Part shown: positions 16,882 to 25,807 of the stretch, piece by piece | Layout of the letters: each line of letters begins with the position of its first letter | Numbering within the stretch: the first letter of the stretch is position 1 | Assembly: GCA_016699325.1 (NCBI GenBank) | Contig: CP064971.1 | Span: forward strand, 1,364,001 to 1,428,000 | Length of the DNA: 64,000 nt | Source of the DNA: Methanolinea sp. | GTDB taxonomy: Archaea > Halobacteriota > Methanomicrobia > Methanomicrobiales > Methanospirillaceae | Direction of reading: 5' to 3' | Notes under the pieces: model-generated | What the model was told of the DNA's origin: nothing | Database searches by the model: none | What the model saw: only the letters and a program-made list of their open reading frames with translations | Translations under genes and position numbers: made by a program

Positions 16882-16889
16882 AATATAGT
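16882..16889 (-). promoter_or_regulatory. TATA element of the wHTH-trm56-tfe operon
   Basis: Minus-strand ACTATATT centred about 28 nt before the GTG at 16857, predicting a leaderless operon mRNA. Confidence 0.45.
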
Positions 16890-17236
16890 TTTTTTTGCCC
16901 TGTGGAAAACCTTCAGGAAGGAAATTGTAAGTGTCTGTGGATGTTAAAGACAATCAATTTTCCTGAGATTTCTTTTACCCGAGTGAGGAAGATCCTTGAG
17001 GTGAGTTGATTCTATAACGCAAATCGCGACCTGGATAAACCTGATAATCGAGCTCCCTGATTTCTTGTTTGTCTCATTAATTGACATATCAAATTATGGA
17101 GACGCTAATTTCAGATCTTATCTTCAGATCTTTTGGTCGTCGTTACGTGCCTTGTTGTTTAGGATTTCTACAGAGTCGTTTTTTAGAGATTCAGGTAGGA
17201 TATCATTTTCTCCACAGAGTGTCGAGCTCTAGGGAA
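16890..17236. other. AT-rich intergenic region
   Basis: No gene supported, although an open frame runs through from 17081. A direct repeat TTCAGATCTT occurs twice (about 17111-17134). An AT-rich TATCATTTTC near 17201-17210 may be the promoter of the following gene. Confidence 0.35.
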
Positions 17237-17644
17237 GTGAATGATGAAGAGCCCCTCCCCTACCCCGTGCTGACCGGTATCGCCGATGCTTTACTTGAGA
17301 AGGGGGAGGACGACCCTGAAGTCCTTGCCGTGAGCCTTGAACGGCTCGACCCGCGGATACGGGAAGATCTCTTTGCGTCCGACCTCCTGAACGCCTTCCA
17401 GATCTTCTATTTCTATTTCCGCGAGAATCCCGGTGACCTCGAAGCCGAACGGCTGATGCTCCAGCCTGGATCTGCCCTCGTGACCGGGGTGGTGGTTGCC
17501 GAACGCGAGTCCTGCGAGGTTATCTTCCTGGTTGCAGGTGGATCGCCGGTCATTTCAGTTGGTGACGGGCAAACCGTTCTTGCCAGCTTTACCGGCCAGG
17601 ATGCATATCTGAAGGCTCTATCCTTTATCGATGAACATCTCTGA
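17237..17644 (+). CDS. Conserved-looking hypothetical protein
   Basis: Acidic protein of 135 residues from GTG 17237 (VNDEEPLPYPVLTGIADALL). Composition and codon use are clearly coding from here, whereas the open frame upstream to 17081 is AT-rich and unlike a protein. N-terminal half helical; C-terminal half alternates strands (GSALVTGVVVAERESCEVIF, VISVGDGQTVLASF), suggesting a small alpha/beta sensor or effector domain. No family recognised. Convergent with UPF0280. Confidence 0.7.
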   Translation: MNDEEPLPYPVLTGIADALLEKGEDDPEVLAVSLERLDPRIREDLFASDLLNAFQIFYFYFRENPGDLEAERLMLQPGSALVTGVVVAERESCEVIFLVAGGSPVISVGDGQTVLASFTGQDAYLKALSFIDEHL

Positions 17645-17658
17645 CTCCTCGATGCGGG

Positions 17659-18369
17659 TCAGAGCAGGCCCCCGGATATGAGATCGCGGCGGTCACGCAC
17701 CCGTACCGGATCCGGAATCCGTCCCCACCGGAAGGCCTGTTCGCCAATGATTGCGAAGACTCCGTCTACCTGATCGGGATCGAGAGTGCTGAAAACCGAA
17801 GTGTCGCCGGGTCTGATCCGGTTGCAGACGGCAGTGGCCCATGCATCGGCACGGGCAGGGTTCCGGGAAAAGACCGTGACCGAATCGGCAATCCCGAACG
17901 AGAGGGAATGCCCAACTGTTGCTGATGAGGTGCAGATGCCGCGAATGACAGGGTCCGGGCCGATGACGAAGCCCAGCTTGTCAGACAGGGGTGAAGCCCC
18001 CGCATGGATTCCGATGGTAACCTCCCGGTCTGTGACAAGGACGATATCTCCACCGTTATCGACCACCCCAAAGAGCGCACCGGCCTCCTGCATCGCCTCA
18101 ACCCCTGCCCACGCAATAGCCCCGGCAACCGCGGCCATCGGGCCGACTCCTGCGGACTCTCCCGCTTCTGCCATACGATCCACGACACCAATCCCGGTTC
18201 TAACCGGATAGGGTTCGAGAGTCGAGAGAAAAAAGGGATCGCCGATAGCATAGCGTTCAAGCTCCTGGCGGGCGGAGATGATCCCTTCCCGTGCAGCGGC
18301 GATATGCCCCTGCTCATCGGCAAGAATGGTCGCGATGGTCTCCCTGAGGTGGAACCGGCACCGGATCAT
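17659..18369 (-). CDS. UPF0280 family protein (ApbE/thiamine-biosynthesis-lipoprotein fold)
   Basis: 236 residues. Central glycine-rich stretch GVGPMAAVAGAIAWAGVEAM and VVDNGGDIVLVTDREV match the archaeal UPF0280 family, which shares the ApbE fold of flavin transferases, followed by ATVGHSLSFGIADSVTV. No signal peptide, so probably cytoplasmic. Activity of the family is unproven. A minus-strand TATA at about 18396-18404 gives a leader of only a few nucleotides. Confidence 0.88.
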   Translation of the reverse strand: MIRCRFHLRETIATILADEQGHIAAAREGIISARQELERYAIGDPFFLSTLEPYPVRTGIGVVDRMAEAGESAGVGPMAAVAGAIAWAGVEAMQEAGALFGVVDNGGDIVLVTDREVTIGIHAGASPLSDKLGFVIGPDPVIRGICTSSATVGHSLSFGIADSVTVFSRNPARADAWATAVCNRIRPGDTSVFSTLDPDQVDGVFAIIGEQAFRWGRIPDPVRVRDRRDLISGGLL

Positions 18370-18395
18370 TACCGGTACAGTCTATTGCTCGGTGT

Positions 18396-18404
18396 GCATA
18401 TACC
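18396..18404 (-). promoter_or_regulatory. TATA element of UPF0280 gene
   Basis: Minus-strand GTATATGCA centred about 31 nt before ATG 18369; transcript predicted nearly leaderless. Confidence 0.4.
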
Positions 18405-18443
18405 CGCCGCACGGATCGGCAACAGTAACCGGCTTCCTGCAGG

Positions 18444-18450
18444 TATTTAT
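18444..18450 (+). promoter_or_regulatory. TATA element of the 2H/metallophosphoesterase fusion gene
   Basis: TATTTAT centred 32 nt before ATG 18479, consistent with a leader of about 5 nt. Separate from the divergent UPF0280 promoter. Confidence 0.45.
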
Positions 18451-18478
18451 GAGACCGGGATGAGGCTTACAGAGAAGC

Positions 18479-19795
18479 ATGAGAAGCGTCTGTTCCAGGC
18501 GACGGAGAGCGAGACGACGTGGCACCCGTAGACCGGCCACGTATCTCATCCTGGCACGCATTCACGACCACGGCATCGCAACCCTGGCATCGCGCTTTAC
18601 CGAGATAACCCCGGCCCGCTCAGGAGAGACTAGGGCGCCCCATGTCACCCTGTTTGGCCCATTTGGGCTTCCTGCCGGATCTCCCGATTCCATCCTTTTG
18701 GACCGCATCAGGGAGGCAGCGTCCGGGACTGAGGCCGTCACCTGCATGATCGGCGACCCGCTCTGGTTGAGAGGACGGAAAGGGATGGCTATCACCCTCT
18801 CTCTTGCTCCGGATACTAACATGGTTGGTCTCTACCGCAAACTCGTCACCGCCCTGTCCCCTGAGACAGCATGGTGTACCTGGATCGACCGGCCTCCCGG
18901 CTCCCGGATCTTCCACATCTCACTCCGGGTCTCAATCTCGCGGAGCGAGATCCATGCGGTTCGAAGCAGGGTCCGGGAGGCGTTGCAAACCGGCCGGGAA
19001 TACAGGGAGGGCGGGGTGGCCCCGGCCATCCATGCCGATGGATGCAGCTCTCCGCTGACACTGTTCCGGATGGCACTACTGCGGCGGGGAAGTCTCTGGA
19101 AGGAATTAGACCTTGTCCGTGGAACCTGGCTTTCCCGGGCAGAGGCTTTCAACCCAGATCTCTGGGTTATTACCCGCCGTGAGTATAGAATTTCACAGGG
19201 ATTACAGCTCACCGGGCCGGTATACCGGACAACGCCGGGTATTTTCGTGATCTCAGACCTCCACTTTGGTCATACCAACATCATCCGCTACTGCCACCGG
19301 CCATTCTCATCAGTCATCGAGATGGATACCGTGCTCCTTGACAACTGGAACTTCACCGTGCGGCCGGACGACCTGGTCATTTACCTGGGCGATCTCCGGT
19401 ATGGCAGGGGCGCTCCGCCTGCCGATCACTTTCTGAACCGGCTGCAAGGAAACATCACTTCTATCATAGGGAACCATGACGACCCGCTACCCGGCGCTGT
19501 CCCCTCCCTCATGGTCACCTGCCAGGACATCCCCTTTCTCTGTATCCACAATCCCGGTGAGGTGCCGGAGGACTCCCATGGATGGGTGATTCACGGGCAC
19601 ATCCATAACAATGATCTGGAACGTTATCCTTTCATCAACGGTGAGCAGCGGACAATCAATGTAAGCGCCGAGCTCGTGAAGTATGCCCCCGTAAGCCTCG
19701 ATGAGATTGCTTCCTTTGTCCGCGCCATCCGCCCCGGGGAGAAGGCGGCTACTCTCGATGAGGCCCGGAGACTGCGGGACTCCCGGCCCGGATAA
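18479..19795 (+). CDS. Fusion of 2H phosphoesterase and calcineurin-like metallophosphoesterase
   Basis: 438 residues with two phosphoesterase domains. The N-terminal domain (about 20-235) is LigT/2H-like: the paired motifs are H55-V-T57 and H146-I-S148, about 90 residues apart. This fold opens 2',3'-cyclic phosphates or joins RNA ends. The C-terminal domain (about 253-425) is a metallophosphoesterase with D260-x-H262, GD305, GNH333D334, H357 and HGH374-I-H376. The arginine-rich first 18 residues could contact nucleic acid. ATG 18479 is chosen because it fits the upstream TATA. An RNA-end-processing role is inference. All metal ligands are intact. Confidence 0.87.
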   Translation: MRSVCSRRRRARRRGTRRPATYLILARIHDHGIATLASRFTEITPARSGETRAPHVTLFGPFGLPAGSPDSILLDRIREAASGTEAVTCMIGDPLWLRGRKGMAITLSLAPDTNMVGLYRKLVTALSPETAWCTWIDRPPGSRIFHISLRVSISRSEIHAVRSRVREALQTGREYREGGVAPAIHADGCSSPLTLFRMALLRRGSLWKELDLVRGTWLSRAEAFNPDLWVITRREYRISQGLQLTGPVYRTTPGIFVISDLHFGHTNIIRYCHRPFSSVIEMDTVLLDNWNFTVRPDDLVIYLGDLRYGRGAPPADHFLNRLQGNITSIIGNHDDPLPGAVPSLMVTCQDIPFLCIHNPGEVPEDSHGWVIHGHIHNNDLERYPFINGEQRTINVSAELVKYAPVSLDEIASFVRAIRPGEKAATLDEARRLRDSRPG

Positions 19796-19988
19796 CTCAT
19801 GCCTCCGGCGTGAGGGCTGGAGCACCAGGGTGGAACAGAGACCGGCAAAACCGCGAACCAGGACATTCACGGCCGGTTCCGGCAAAAAAAGCGGTTGCCT
19901 GCCGAACGCCGGTCCTGGATCGCTGGAATCGCTACACTTATGCCAAAAAAAGGCCGTCCCGGACACACTTGAAGGGCCGACCTCTTCC

Positions 19989-20381
19989 TTACCCCTCCCC
20001 TTTCTGCGAAAGCGCCCGTTGCGGACAGATCTCGATGCAGCGACCACACAGAACGCAGCGTTCCCCGCTGACCACGAGCTTCCAGTCCTCATCGAACGAG
20101 AATACTTCCTGGGGGCAGATACTGATACAGGCTCCGCAATCAATGCAACGGCTCTCGTCAAGCGAGATGACATCTTCTAGCACGCGGACCGATGCCCCGA
20201 GGCGGGACAACCCCTCCTTCACCACGCTGCAGGCATCGTCAGGAATGTCGATGAGCGCCTCGCCCTCGGATGAATCGATCTGCGCCCGCTCCACGTTGAT
20301 CAGGACACCTGTATCGCGGACCACCTGGGCGATTATCGGTTTCTTCCCTGCTTTCCGGGAAAAGGTCACGATCAGCTTCAT
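19989..20381 (-). CDS. NIL-domain 2x[4Fe-4S] ferredoxin, homocysteine biosynthesis
   Basis: 130 residues: an N-terminal NIL domain (KLIVTFSRKAGKKPIIAQVV...) and two [4Fe-4S] sites, CIDCGACISICP and CVLCGRCIEICP. The pair of COG1900 protein and this ferredoxin corresponds to the Methanosarcina acetivorans MA1821/MA1822 system that makes homocysteine from aspartate semialdehyde and sulfide. ATG 20381 gives a 4-nt ATGA overlap with the upstream gene; a GTG at 20390 is less likely. Probably delivers electrons or sulfur to its partner. Confidence 0.9.
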   Translation of the reverse strand: MKLIVTFSRKAGKKPIIAQVVRDTGVLINVERAQIDSSEGEALIDIPDDACSVVKEGLSRLGASVRVLEDVISLDESRCIDCGACISICPQEVFSFDEDWKLVVSGERCVLCGRCIEICPQRALSQKGEG

Positions 20382-21886
20382 TTCAGCCACCGTCCGCCGA
20401 AGAGCTTGCCGAGGTTCATTGCCGTAAGCATCCCTATCACCCGCTCTTCGCGGTCGACAACCGGGAGTGCACTGATGTTATGCTTCTCAAGCTTCCTGAC
20501 CGCGATGTCCACCGGTTCTTCCATCGTGGTAGTGATCACCCGTTTCTTCATGATGTCTCTGACCCTCTTCGCTTTGCCAGGATTGACCACCGCTTTCGAA
20601 ATGTCGTAGGTGGTCACGATCCCCACCAGCCTCCCGCTGGAATCTATCACAGGCAGGTGGTTTGTTTCGCCCTTCAGGAGCTTCTGGGCCGCCGAGCGTA
20701 TCTCCTCGTCCTGGCCGATGGAGAACACCTTCCGGTCCATGATATCGAGGACTCGCGGGCCCTGGACGGTCTCTCGAAGGGGATGGGCTTTCCTGGTGGC
20801 ATCGATCTTCCGGGTCGGCAGGGCAAGGTCGAGCTTCCCCTCCTCCACCCAGGACTTCAGGGTGAGTGCGACCTCCCGGGCGCGCCGGTAACTGGAGAGC
20901 GGAGACGTTCGAACCTCTTCACCATTCAGCTCGATGCCCCCGCTCTTCAGCTCTGCGTAACTGACCTTCCGCAGGGAGGGCCGATCCCGGGATGGAATCC
21001 CATAGTCGATGATATCCACGATTATATCCTCATCCCGAACCGCAGTCGAGCGGACCATGTCCAGATCCAGAACCGGCAGCGGTATGCCCAGGCCCACATA
21101 GAGGGTGACGCCGTACCCGGTCATGGTGGCCGCCCTGAGAAAATCCGGGGACATCCTTTTCATATCGGCAGTGACCATCAGTGTCCCGAAACCTCCGGCA
21201 GGGGAGTGCTGGGTCCCCTCGCCAACGATCATCCCCGGCGCCCCGCAGAGAAATGCCGGCACACCGCTCCCGATTACGCGGAATGCCGGATCGTTCGTGA
21301 TGGGATTGAGGAGCCCGGATCCCGAGAAGCTGATATTTCCACAGTTCGGAAGGAGCATCCCCATGTAGGTGCTTAGTGTCCGGTCAGTGGAATTGGTTGC
21401 TGCGTTGTACCGCTGGTACCCATTCCGGGGATTGACCATGGTGGCTTCGTTGAGGTTCTCGAGCAGGATCTCGGTGGTGATGGTCCGCCGGGGATAGCAG
21501 TCCGTCCCGGTCGAGAGTGCCCGCAGCTCGACTGTTTTACCCGATACGAAGTCTTCAATGACATGGGCGCCACCGTAATATTCCTCCCGCGTGGTCGATT
21601 TCTGGGTTGCACCGATGTACGCGTCGACTGCAGCAATTCCCCCATATGCCTCGACATCATTGAGCCATACCCGCTCCATCTTGATAGGAGGATCGGCATG
21701 TCCGAAATTCAGGAAGGCCCCGGACGAGCACATGGCCCCGAATGTCCCGGTGGTGACTACGTCGACTTCGCGGAGTGCGCCTTCCTCACCCAGTTCTTCG
21801 ACGATTACGGGCATCTCCTCTGCCGTGACCACCCGTGCATTTCCGTCCCTGATCCGTTCCCTGATCAGGTCGATGGTCTTTTCCAT
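20378..21886 (-). CDS. Homocysteine biosynthesis protein (COG1900/DUF39) with two CBS domains
   Basis: About 502 residues. Residues 1-365 form the COG1900 domain (VVTTGTFGAMCSSGAFLNFG, LSTGTDCYPRRT, LLPNCGNISFSGSG), with conserved cysteines likely to handle sulfur. Two CBS motifs follow (IMDRKVFSIGQDEEIRSA and IMKKRVITTTMEEPVDIA), which usually bind adenosyl compounds, so feedback by AMP, ATP or S-adenosylmethionine is plausible. Start ATG 21886 (MEKTIDLIRERI) is preferred over 21901 because a minus-strand TATA at 21918-21911 places transcription start near 21888. Directly followed by the NIL-ferredoxin. Confidence 0.9.
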   Translation of the reverse strand: MEKTIDLIRERIRDGNARVVTAEEMPVIVEELGEEGALREVDVVTTGTFGAMCSSGAFLNFGHADPPIKMERVWLNDVEAYGGIAAVDAYIGATQKSTTREEYYGGAHVIEDFVSGKTVELRALSTGTDCYPRRTITTEILLENLNEATMVNPRNGYQRYNAATNSTDRTLSTYMGMLLPNCGNISFSGSGLLNPITNDPAFRVIGSGVPAFLCGAPGMIVGEGTQHSPAGGFGTLMVTADMKRMSPDFLRAATMTGYGVTLYVGLGIPLPVLDLDMVRSTAVRDEDIIVDIIDYGIPSRDRPSLRKVSYAELKSGGIELNGEEVRTSPLSSYRRAREVALTLKSWVEEGKLDLALPTRKIDATRKAHPLRETVQGPRVLDIMDRKVFSIGQDEEIRSAAQKLLKGETNHLPVIDSSGRLVGIVTTYDISKAVVNPGKAKRVRDIMKKRVITTTMEEPVDIAVRKLEKHNISALPVVDREERVIGMLTAMNLGKLFGGRWLK

Positions 21887-21910
21887 GGCACTGATCTTCA
21901 TCTTTTAGAA

Positions 21911-21918
21911 TATTTAAT
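21911..21918 (-). promoter_or_regulatory. TATA element of the COG1900 gene
   Basis: Minus-strand ATTAAATA centred about 28 nt before ATG 21886. It is only about 13 nt from ATG 21901, which argues against that upstream start. Confidence 0.5.
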
Positions 21919-21948
21919 GATGTGGTATATTACTACCAGTAATTGCTA

Positions 21949-21957
21949 GTTTTAAAC
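21949..21957 (+). promoter_or_regulatory. TATA element of the Nif3-like gene
   Basis: AGTTTTAAA centred 27 nt before ATG 21980, predicting a leaderless message. Confidence 0.45.
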
Positions 21958-21979
21958 GCAGGGTAACTGATACTCTCCC

Positions 21980-22687
21980 ATGGATATAGGAGAGATCATA
22001 CAGGAACTCGAGCGGATCGCTCCGCCGGACCTGGCTGAGGAGATGGATACGGGGAAGATCGGGCTCGTCATCGAAGGAAAAAGGGAAGTCCGGCAGGTGG
22101 CATGCTCACTCGATGTCACCCTCCCGGTCGTCAGGGCAGCGATCAGGATGGATGCCGATCTCCTGGTTGTGCACCACACCCCGCTCTGGGTGCCCGTGAC
22201 GACGATCTCCGGCCTTCTTGCCGCACTCCTGCGGGAGATCTTTACCGCGGGAATGAACGTGTATGTGATGCATACCAATTTCGACCATGCCACTGGCGGG
22301 ATCAACGATACCCTTGCCTCGATCCTGGACCTCTCCGGGACAAGCCCCATGAGCCTCGGTGTCTGCGGGGACTGCCACCTCACCCTGCCCGAGATCGCCC
22401 GCCGGCTCAGGGCACCGCTCATTGCCTGGGGCCAACCGCCCCTCCCCTGCAGGCTCGGTGTAGTGGGAGGGAGCGGGTTTGATCTCGATTTGATCGAGGA
22501 AGCTGCATCTCTTGGCGCAGAAGCGTTTCTCTCTGCCGACCTGAAACATGCCACGGCCCGGGCTTCGCCGCTCCCTCTCCTCCAGAGCAGCCACTATGCT
22601 CTCGAAGCACCGGGGATGCGGGCGCTTGCCGGGAAGATGGGATGGGGATTTATCGATGATCCCCCGGTAACAACGGTATGGACGTAG
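21980..22687 (+). CDS. Nif3-like dinuclear metal centre protein
   Basis: 235 residues of the Nif3/YbgI (DUF34) family. Metal ligands are visible in LLVVHHTPLW and VMHTNFDHATGGINDTLA near the N-terminus, and LSADLKHATA plus SSHYALEAPG in the C-terminal half. The family forms toroidal hexamers; its enzymatic role is not settled. The stop overlaps the next gene (SWIM protein) by 10 nt, so they are cotranslated. Divergent from the homocysteine operon. Confidence 0.9.
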   Translation: MDIGEIIQELERIAPPDLAEEMDTGKIGLVIEGKREVRQVACSLDVTLPVVRAAIRMDADLLVVHHTPLWVPVTTISGLLAALLREIFTAGMNVYVMHTNFDHATGGINDTLASILDLSGTSPMSLGVCGDCHLTLPEIARRLRAPLIAWGQPPLPCRLGVVGGSGFDLDLIEEAASLGAEAFLSADLKHATARASPLPLLQSSHYALEAPGMRALAGKMGWGFIDDPPVTTVWT

Positions 22688-23031
22688 AGGACTTTTTCAC
22701 CCGGCTCCGGAATAAAGGAGAACTTACCCCTGCACTCCGGGAGGAGATCATCCGCATGTTCGGGGACCGGGGACGAAAGGCCCTCAAGGCCATCGATGAG
22801 CACCGGATCAAGAAATACCTGGACTTCTATATCGTAGTCGGCACATCGGGCGAATATATCGTCGAAGACGAGTTCTGCACCTGCCCGGTTTATTTTTACC
22901 GGGGTGGCGGTTGCTGGCATGTCCTTGCGGTAAAGATCGCTGCACTCTCAGGGGACTACGAGTCATATGACCTCTGGTACCAGGACTGCTGGAACGCCGG
23001 TTCTCCGACCTGCAAACAATATTTATCGTAG
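22678..23031 (+). CDS. Small SWIM zinc-finger protein
   Basis: 117 residues. Helical N-terminus (RLRNKGELTPALREEIIRMF) followed by a SWIM motif: C-x-C (FCTCPVYF) and C-x-H (GGCWHVLAVKIA). SWIM domains bind DNA or proteins and occur in Shu2/Sws1-type recombination factors and SNF2 helicases. A free-standing small version beside Nif3 and alaS has unclear purpose; it may be a recombination or repair accessory factor. Confidence 0.85.
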   Translation: MDVEDFFTRLRNKGELTPALREEIIRMFGDRGRKALKAIDEHRIKKYLDFYIVVGTSGEYIVEDEFCTCPVYFYRGGGCWHVLAVKIAALSGDYESYDLWYQDCWNAGSPTCKQYLS

Positions 23032-23065
23032 CAAATCCAAAATTAGTCATACCACGTGGTTTTCC

Positions 23066-25807
23066 ATGCTCGAGGAAGAATACCAGCTCGAATATTTTAC
23101 CACCCATGGGCTGACCCGAAAGATCTGCCGGAAATGTGGAGCGGCGTTCTGGACAAGGAAACTGGACCAGGAGATCTGCGGTGACGCGCCCTGCGAGACC
23201 TACAATTTCATCGGAAACCCTGTCTTCCGGCAACATACCGTCGATGGGATGCGGGAGGCTTTCCTCTCGTTCTTCGAGAAGAACAACCACACCCGGATCG
23301 AACGCTACCCGGTAGTGGCCCGCTGGCGGGACGATATCTACCTGACGATCGCCTCTATCGCCGACTTCCAGCCATGGGTAACCGGTGGAATAGTGCCCCC
23401 TCCGGCAAACCCGCTGGCCATCTCCCAGCCCTGCATCCGGTTGAACGATCTCGACTCGGTAGGAAGGTCGGGAAGGCACCTGACGCTCTTCGAGATGATG
23501 GCCCACCACGCCTTCAATTCTGATTCCAAAGAGATCTATTGGAAGGAGCGGACGCTTGAACTGTGCGAACAGTTTCTCTCTTCTATCGGTGGCAATCTCG
23601 AGCAGGTCACCTACAAGGAGCATCCCTGGATTGGTGGCGGTAACGCCGGACCAAGCCTTGAAGTTCTCATTGGCGGCCTCGAAGTCGCCACCCTGGTCTT
23701 CATGAACCTCGGACGGCAGAAGACTGACAAGCCCCCCGTGGATCTCCATGGCGAGCTCTATTATCCCATGAAGAACTGGATAGTGGATACCGGTTATGGC
23801 CTGGAGCGTTTTGTATGGGCATCACGCGGTTCGCCAACCATCTACGATGCCGTGTTTCCAGAAATGGTCAGCAGGGTGATGGAATCGGCAGGGCTCGATC
23901 ACTTCCTCGATAACCATGAGTATACCAAGATTCTCTCTTTAAATGCCAGGTTCGCCGGCGTGATGGATATCTCCGGTGCCAACCTTTTCCAACTCCGCAA
24001 GAAGGTAGCTGCGGCAATCGATGTCCCCATCGAGAAGCTTGACCGGATGATCACCCCAGTAGAGAAAGTGTATGCCATCGTGGATCATACCCGCTGCCTG
24101 GCTTATATGCTGGGGGACTGCATCGTCCCCTCGAATGTCAGGGAAGGCTATCTCGCCAGGCTGGTCATCAGGAGAACGCTTCGGATGATGAACGAGCTCG
24201 GCATCCCGGACCATCTCGCCGACCTGATCGAGCAGCAGTTACGGATCGTGGGCACCCGATCGTTTGAACAGGACATCGTTGTCGTGCGGGAGATTGTCGA
24301 CCGGGAGGTGGAAAAATACCATGCAACCCTATCCCGGGGATCGAAGATCGTCCAGAAAGTGGCAAAGACCTACAAGAACCGGCGGGAAAGGGTTCCACTC
24401 AAGGAGATCATCACCCTCTACGATTCCCATGGGATACCGCCCGAGATCACCCGGGATATCGCTGTTGCGGAAGGGGCTGTCATCGATCTCCCGGACAACT
24501 TCTACTCACTGATCGCCGATATGCACTCCCAGTCCGGGGAGGAGGAGGAACAGGACCCGTTTGCCCGTTTCCGCGACCGTATCGGCGGCCTGCCCCAGAC
24601 CCGGAAGCTCTTTTACGAGCAGCCCTGCGATATGGAGTTCGATGCCATGGTGCTCGATTGCTTCGAGGGGTATGCGGTGCTCGATCAGACCCTCTTTTAT
24701 CCCGAAGGGGGCGGACAGCCTGCAGATACCGGCATGTTGATCAGTGCCGAGAGCATGGTGCGGGTGGATGACGTCCACAAGATCGGGGACGTCATCGTGC
24801 ACCATACTTCAGGCGGCCTGCTCCGCAGGGGCGACCGGGTGAAGGGGATCGTTGATGAAGAGCGCCGCTGGTCCCTCATGCGCCATCACACCGCGACCCA
24901 TCTTCTCCTCCGGGCGGCAAAGGAGGTTCTCGGGGCACACATTCACCAGGCCGGGGCGCAGAAAGGGGAGGAGAGCGCCAGGCTCGATATCCGTCACTTC
25001 AAGCATATCACTTCCGAAGAACTGCACCGGATCGAGGTTATTGCCAACCGGATGGTGATGAGCGACCAGCCGGTGGATATCAAACACGAGGACCGAACAA
25101 AGGCGGAACAAATGTACGGGTTTGCGCTCTACCAGGGAGGCGTGCCTCCGGGCAGGGAGATCCGGATTGTCCAGGTCGCCGGAGACATCGAGGCCTGCGC
25201 AGGTACCCATTGCCGGTCTACGGGAGAGATCGGGATGATCAAGATCATCAGGGTTGAGCATATCCAGGACGGGATCGAGCGGCTCGAGTACGCTGTCGGC
25301 ATGGCGGCAGTGGAGTATGTCCACCAGCTGGAAAAGATCATCAACGACTCCGCGGCTGTCCTTTCTGTACAGCAGGAGAACCTTCCATCCTCTGTCCAGC
25401 GGTTCTTTACCGAGTGGAAAGACCAGAAAAAGGAGATCGAGCGAATGGCTCAGCGCATGGTGGAGATGGAGATCGAAAGGCTCGTTCCCGAGACGGTGGG
25501 TGGAGTGCCGGTGGTTGTCCGCAGGATCGACCTTGCGCCGCGGGATCTTGCGTCCATCGCATCGCGGGTATCTGACCAGGGGGGCGTTGCCCTCTTAGTC
25601 AGCGGCATCGAACGAGCCCACGTGGTGTTGATGTCCGGGAGCAGCAAGGTGAACGCCGGGGGGATCATCGGGCAGGTCTGCGGCCTCCTCGGAGGGAAAG
25701 GCGGCGGGTCCCCGACCCTGGCCCAGGGCGGCGGGCCGGATATCGACAATATCGAGCTCGCACTCAAGATTGGGAAGGAACGGATATTTTCGGCATTGCA
25801 TGACTGA
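23066..25807 (+). CDS. alaS: Alanyl-tRNA synthetase
   Basis: 913-residue archaeal-type AlaRS. It begins MLEEEYQLEYFTTHGL; the longer frame from 22967 runs into the SWIM gene and is rejected. An early Cys-rich stretch (CRKCGAAFWTRK) is typical of archaeal forms. The class II core has FEMMAHHAFN and RFVWASRGSPTIYD. The editing domain carries HHTATHLLLRA and CAGTHCRSTGEIG for clearing Ser- and Gly-tRNA. The C-terminal glycine-rich GGKGGGSPTLAQGGG segment closes the protein. A TATA-like ATATTTAT at 23019-23026 gives a short leader. Confidence 0.96.
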   Translation: MLEEEYQLEYFTTHGLTRKICRKCGAAFWTRKLDQEICGDAPCETYNFIGNPVFRQHTVDGMREAFLSFFEKNNHTRIERYPVVARWRDDIYLTIASIADFQPWVTGGIVPPPANPLAISQPCIRLNDLDSVGRSGRHLTLFEMMAHHAFNSDSKEIYWKERTLELCEQFLSSIGGNLEQVTYKEHPWIGGGNAGPSLEVLIGGLEVATLVFMNLGRQKTDKPPVDLHGELYYPMKNWIVDTGYGLERFVWASRGSPTIYDAVFPEMVSRVMESAGLDHFLDNHEYTKILSLNARFAGVMDISGANLFQLRKKVAAAIDVPIEKLDRMITPVEKVYAIVDHTRCLAYMLGDCIVPSNVREGYLARLVIRRTLRMMNELGIPDHLADLIEQQLRIVGTRSFEQDIVVVREIVDREVEKYHATLSRGSKIVQKVAKTYKNRRERVPLKEIITLYDSHGIPPEITRDIAVAEGAVIDLPDNFYSLIADMHSQSGEEEEQDPFARFRDRIGGLPQTRKLFYEQPCDMEFDAMVLDCFEGYAVLDQTLFYPEGGGQPADTGMLISAESMVRVDDVHKIGDVIVHHTSGGLLRRGDRVKGIVDEERRWSLMRHHTATHLLLRAAKEVLGAHIHQAGAQKGEESARLDIRHFKHITSEELHRIEVIANRMVMSDQPVDIKHEDRTKAEQMYGFALYQGGVPPGREIRIVQVAGDIEACAGTHCRSTGEIGMIKIIRVEHIQDGIERLEYAVGMAAVEYVHQLEKIINDSAAVLSVQQENLPSSVQRFFTEWKDQKKEIERMAQRMVEMEIERLVPETVGGVPVVVRRIDLAPRDLASIASRVSDQGGVALLVSGIERAHVVLMSGSSKVNAGGIIGQVCGLLGGKGGGSPTLAQGGGPDIDNIELALKIGKERIFSALHD

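Noticed and set aside
17081..17236. N-terminal part of the hypothetical gene at 17.2 kb starting from 17081
   Set aside because: AT-rich and Phe/Cys-rich unlike neighbouring proteins; a candidate promoter lies inside it and coding character begins at GTG 17237.
20480..21376. 298-codon open frame on the plus strand
   Set aside because: Antisense to the COG1900 gene; His/Pro/Arg-rich composition typical of shadows.
22808..23749. 313-codon open frame on the minus strand
   Set aside because: Covers the 5' end of alaS and the SWIM gene on the other strand, both recognisable.
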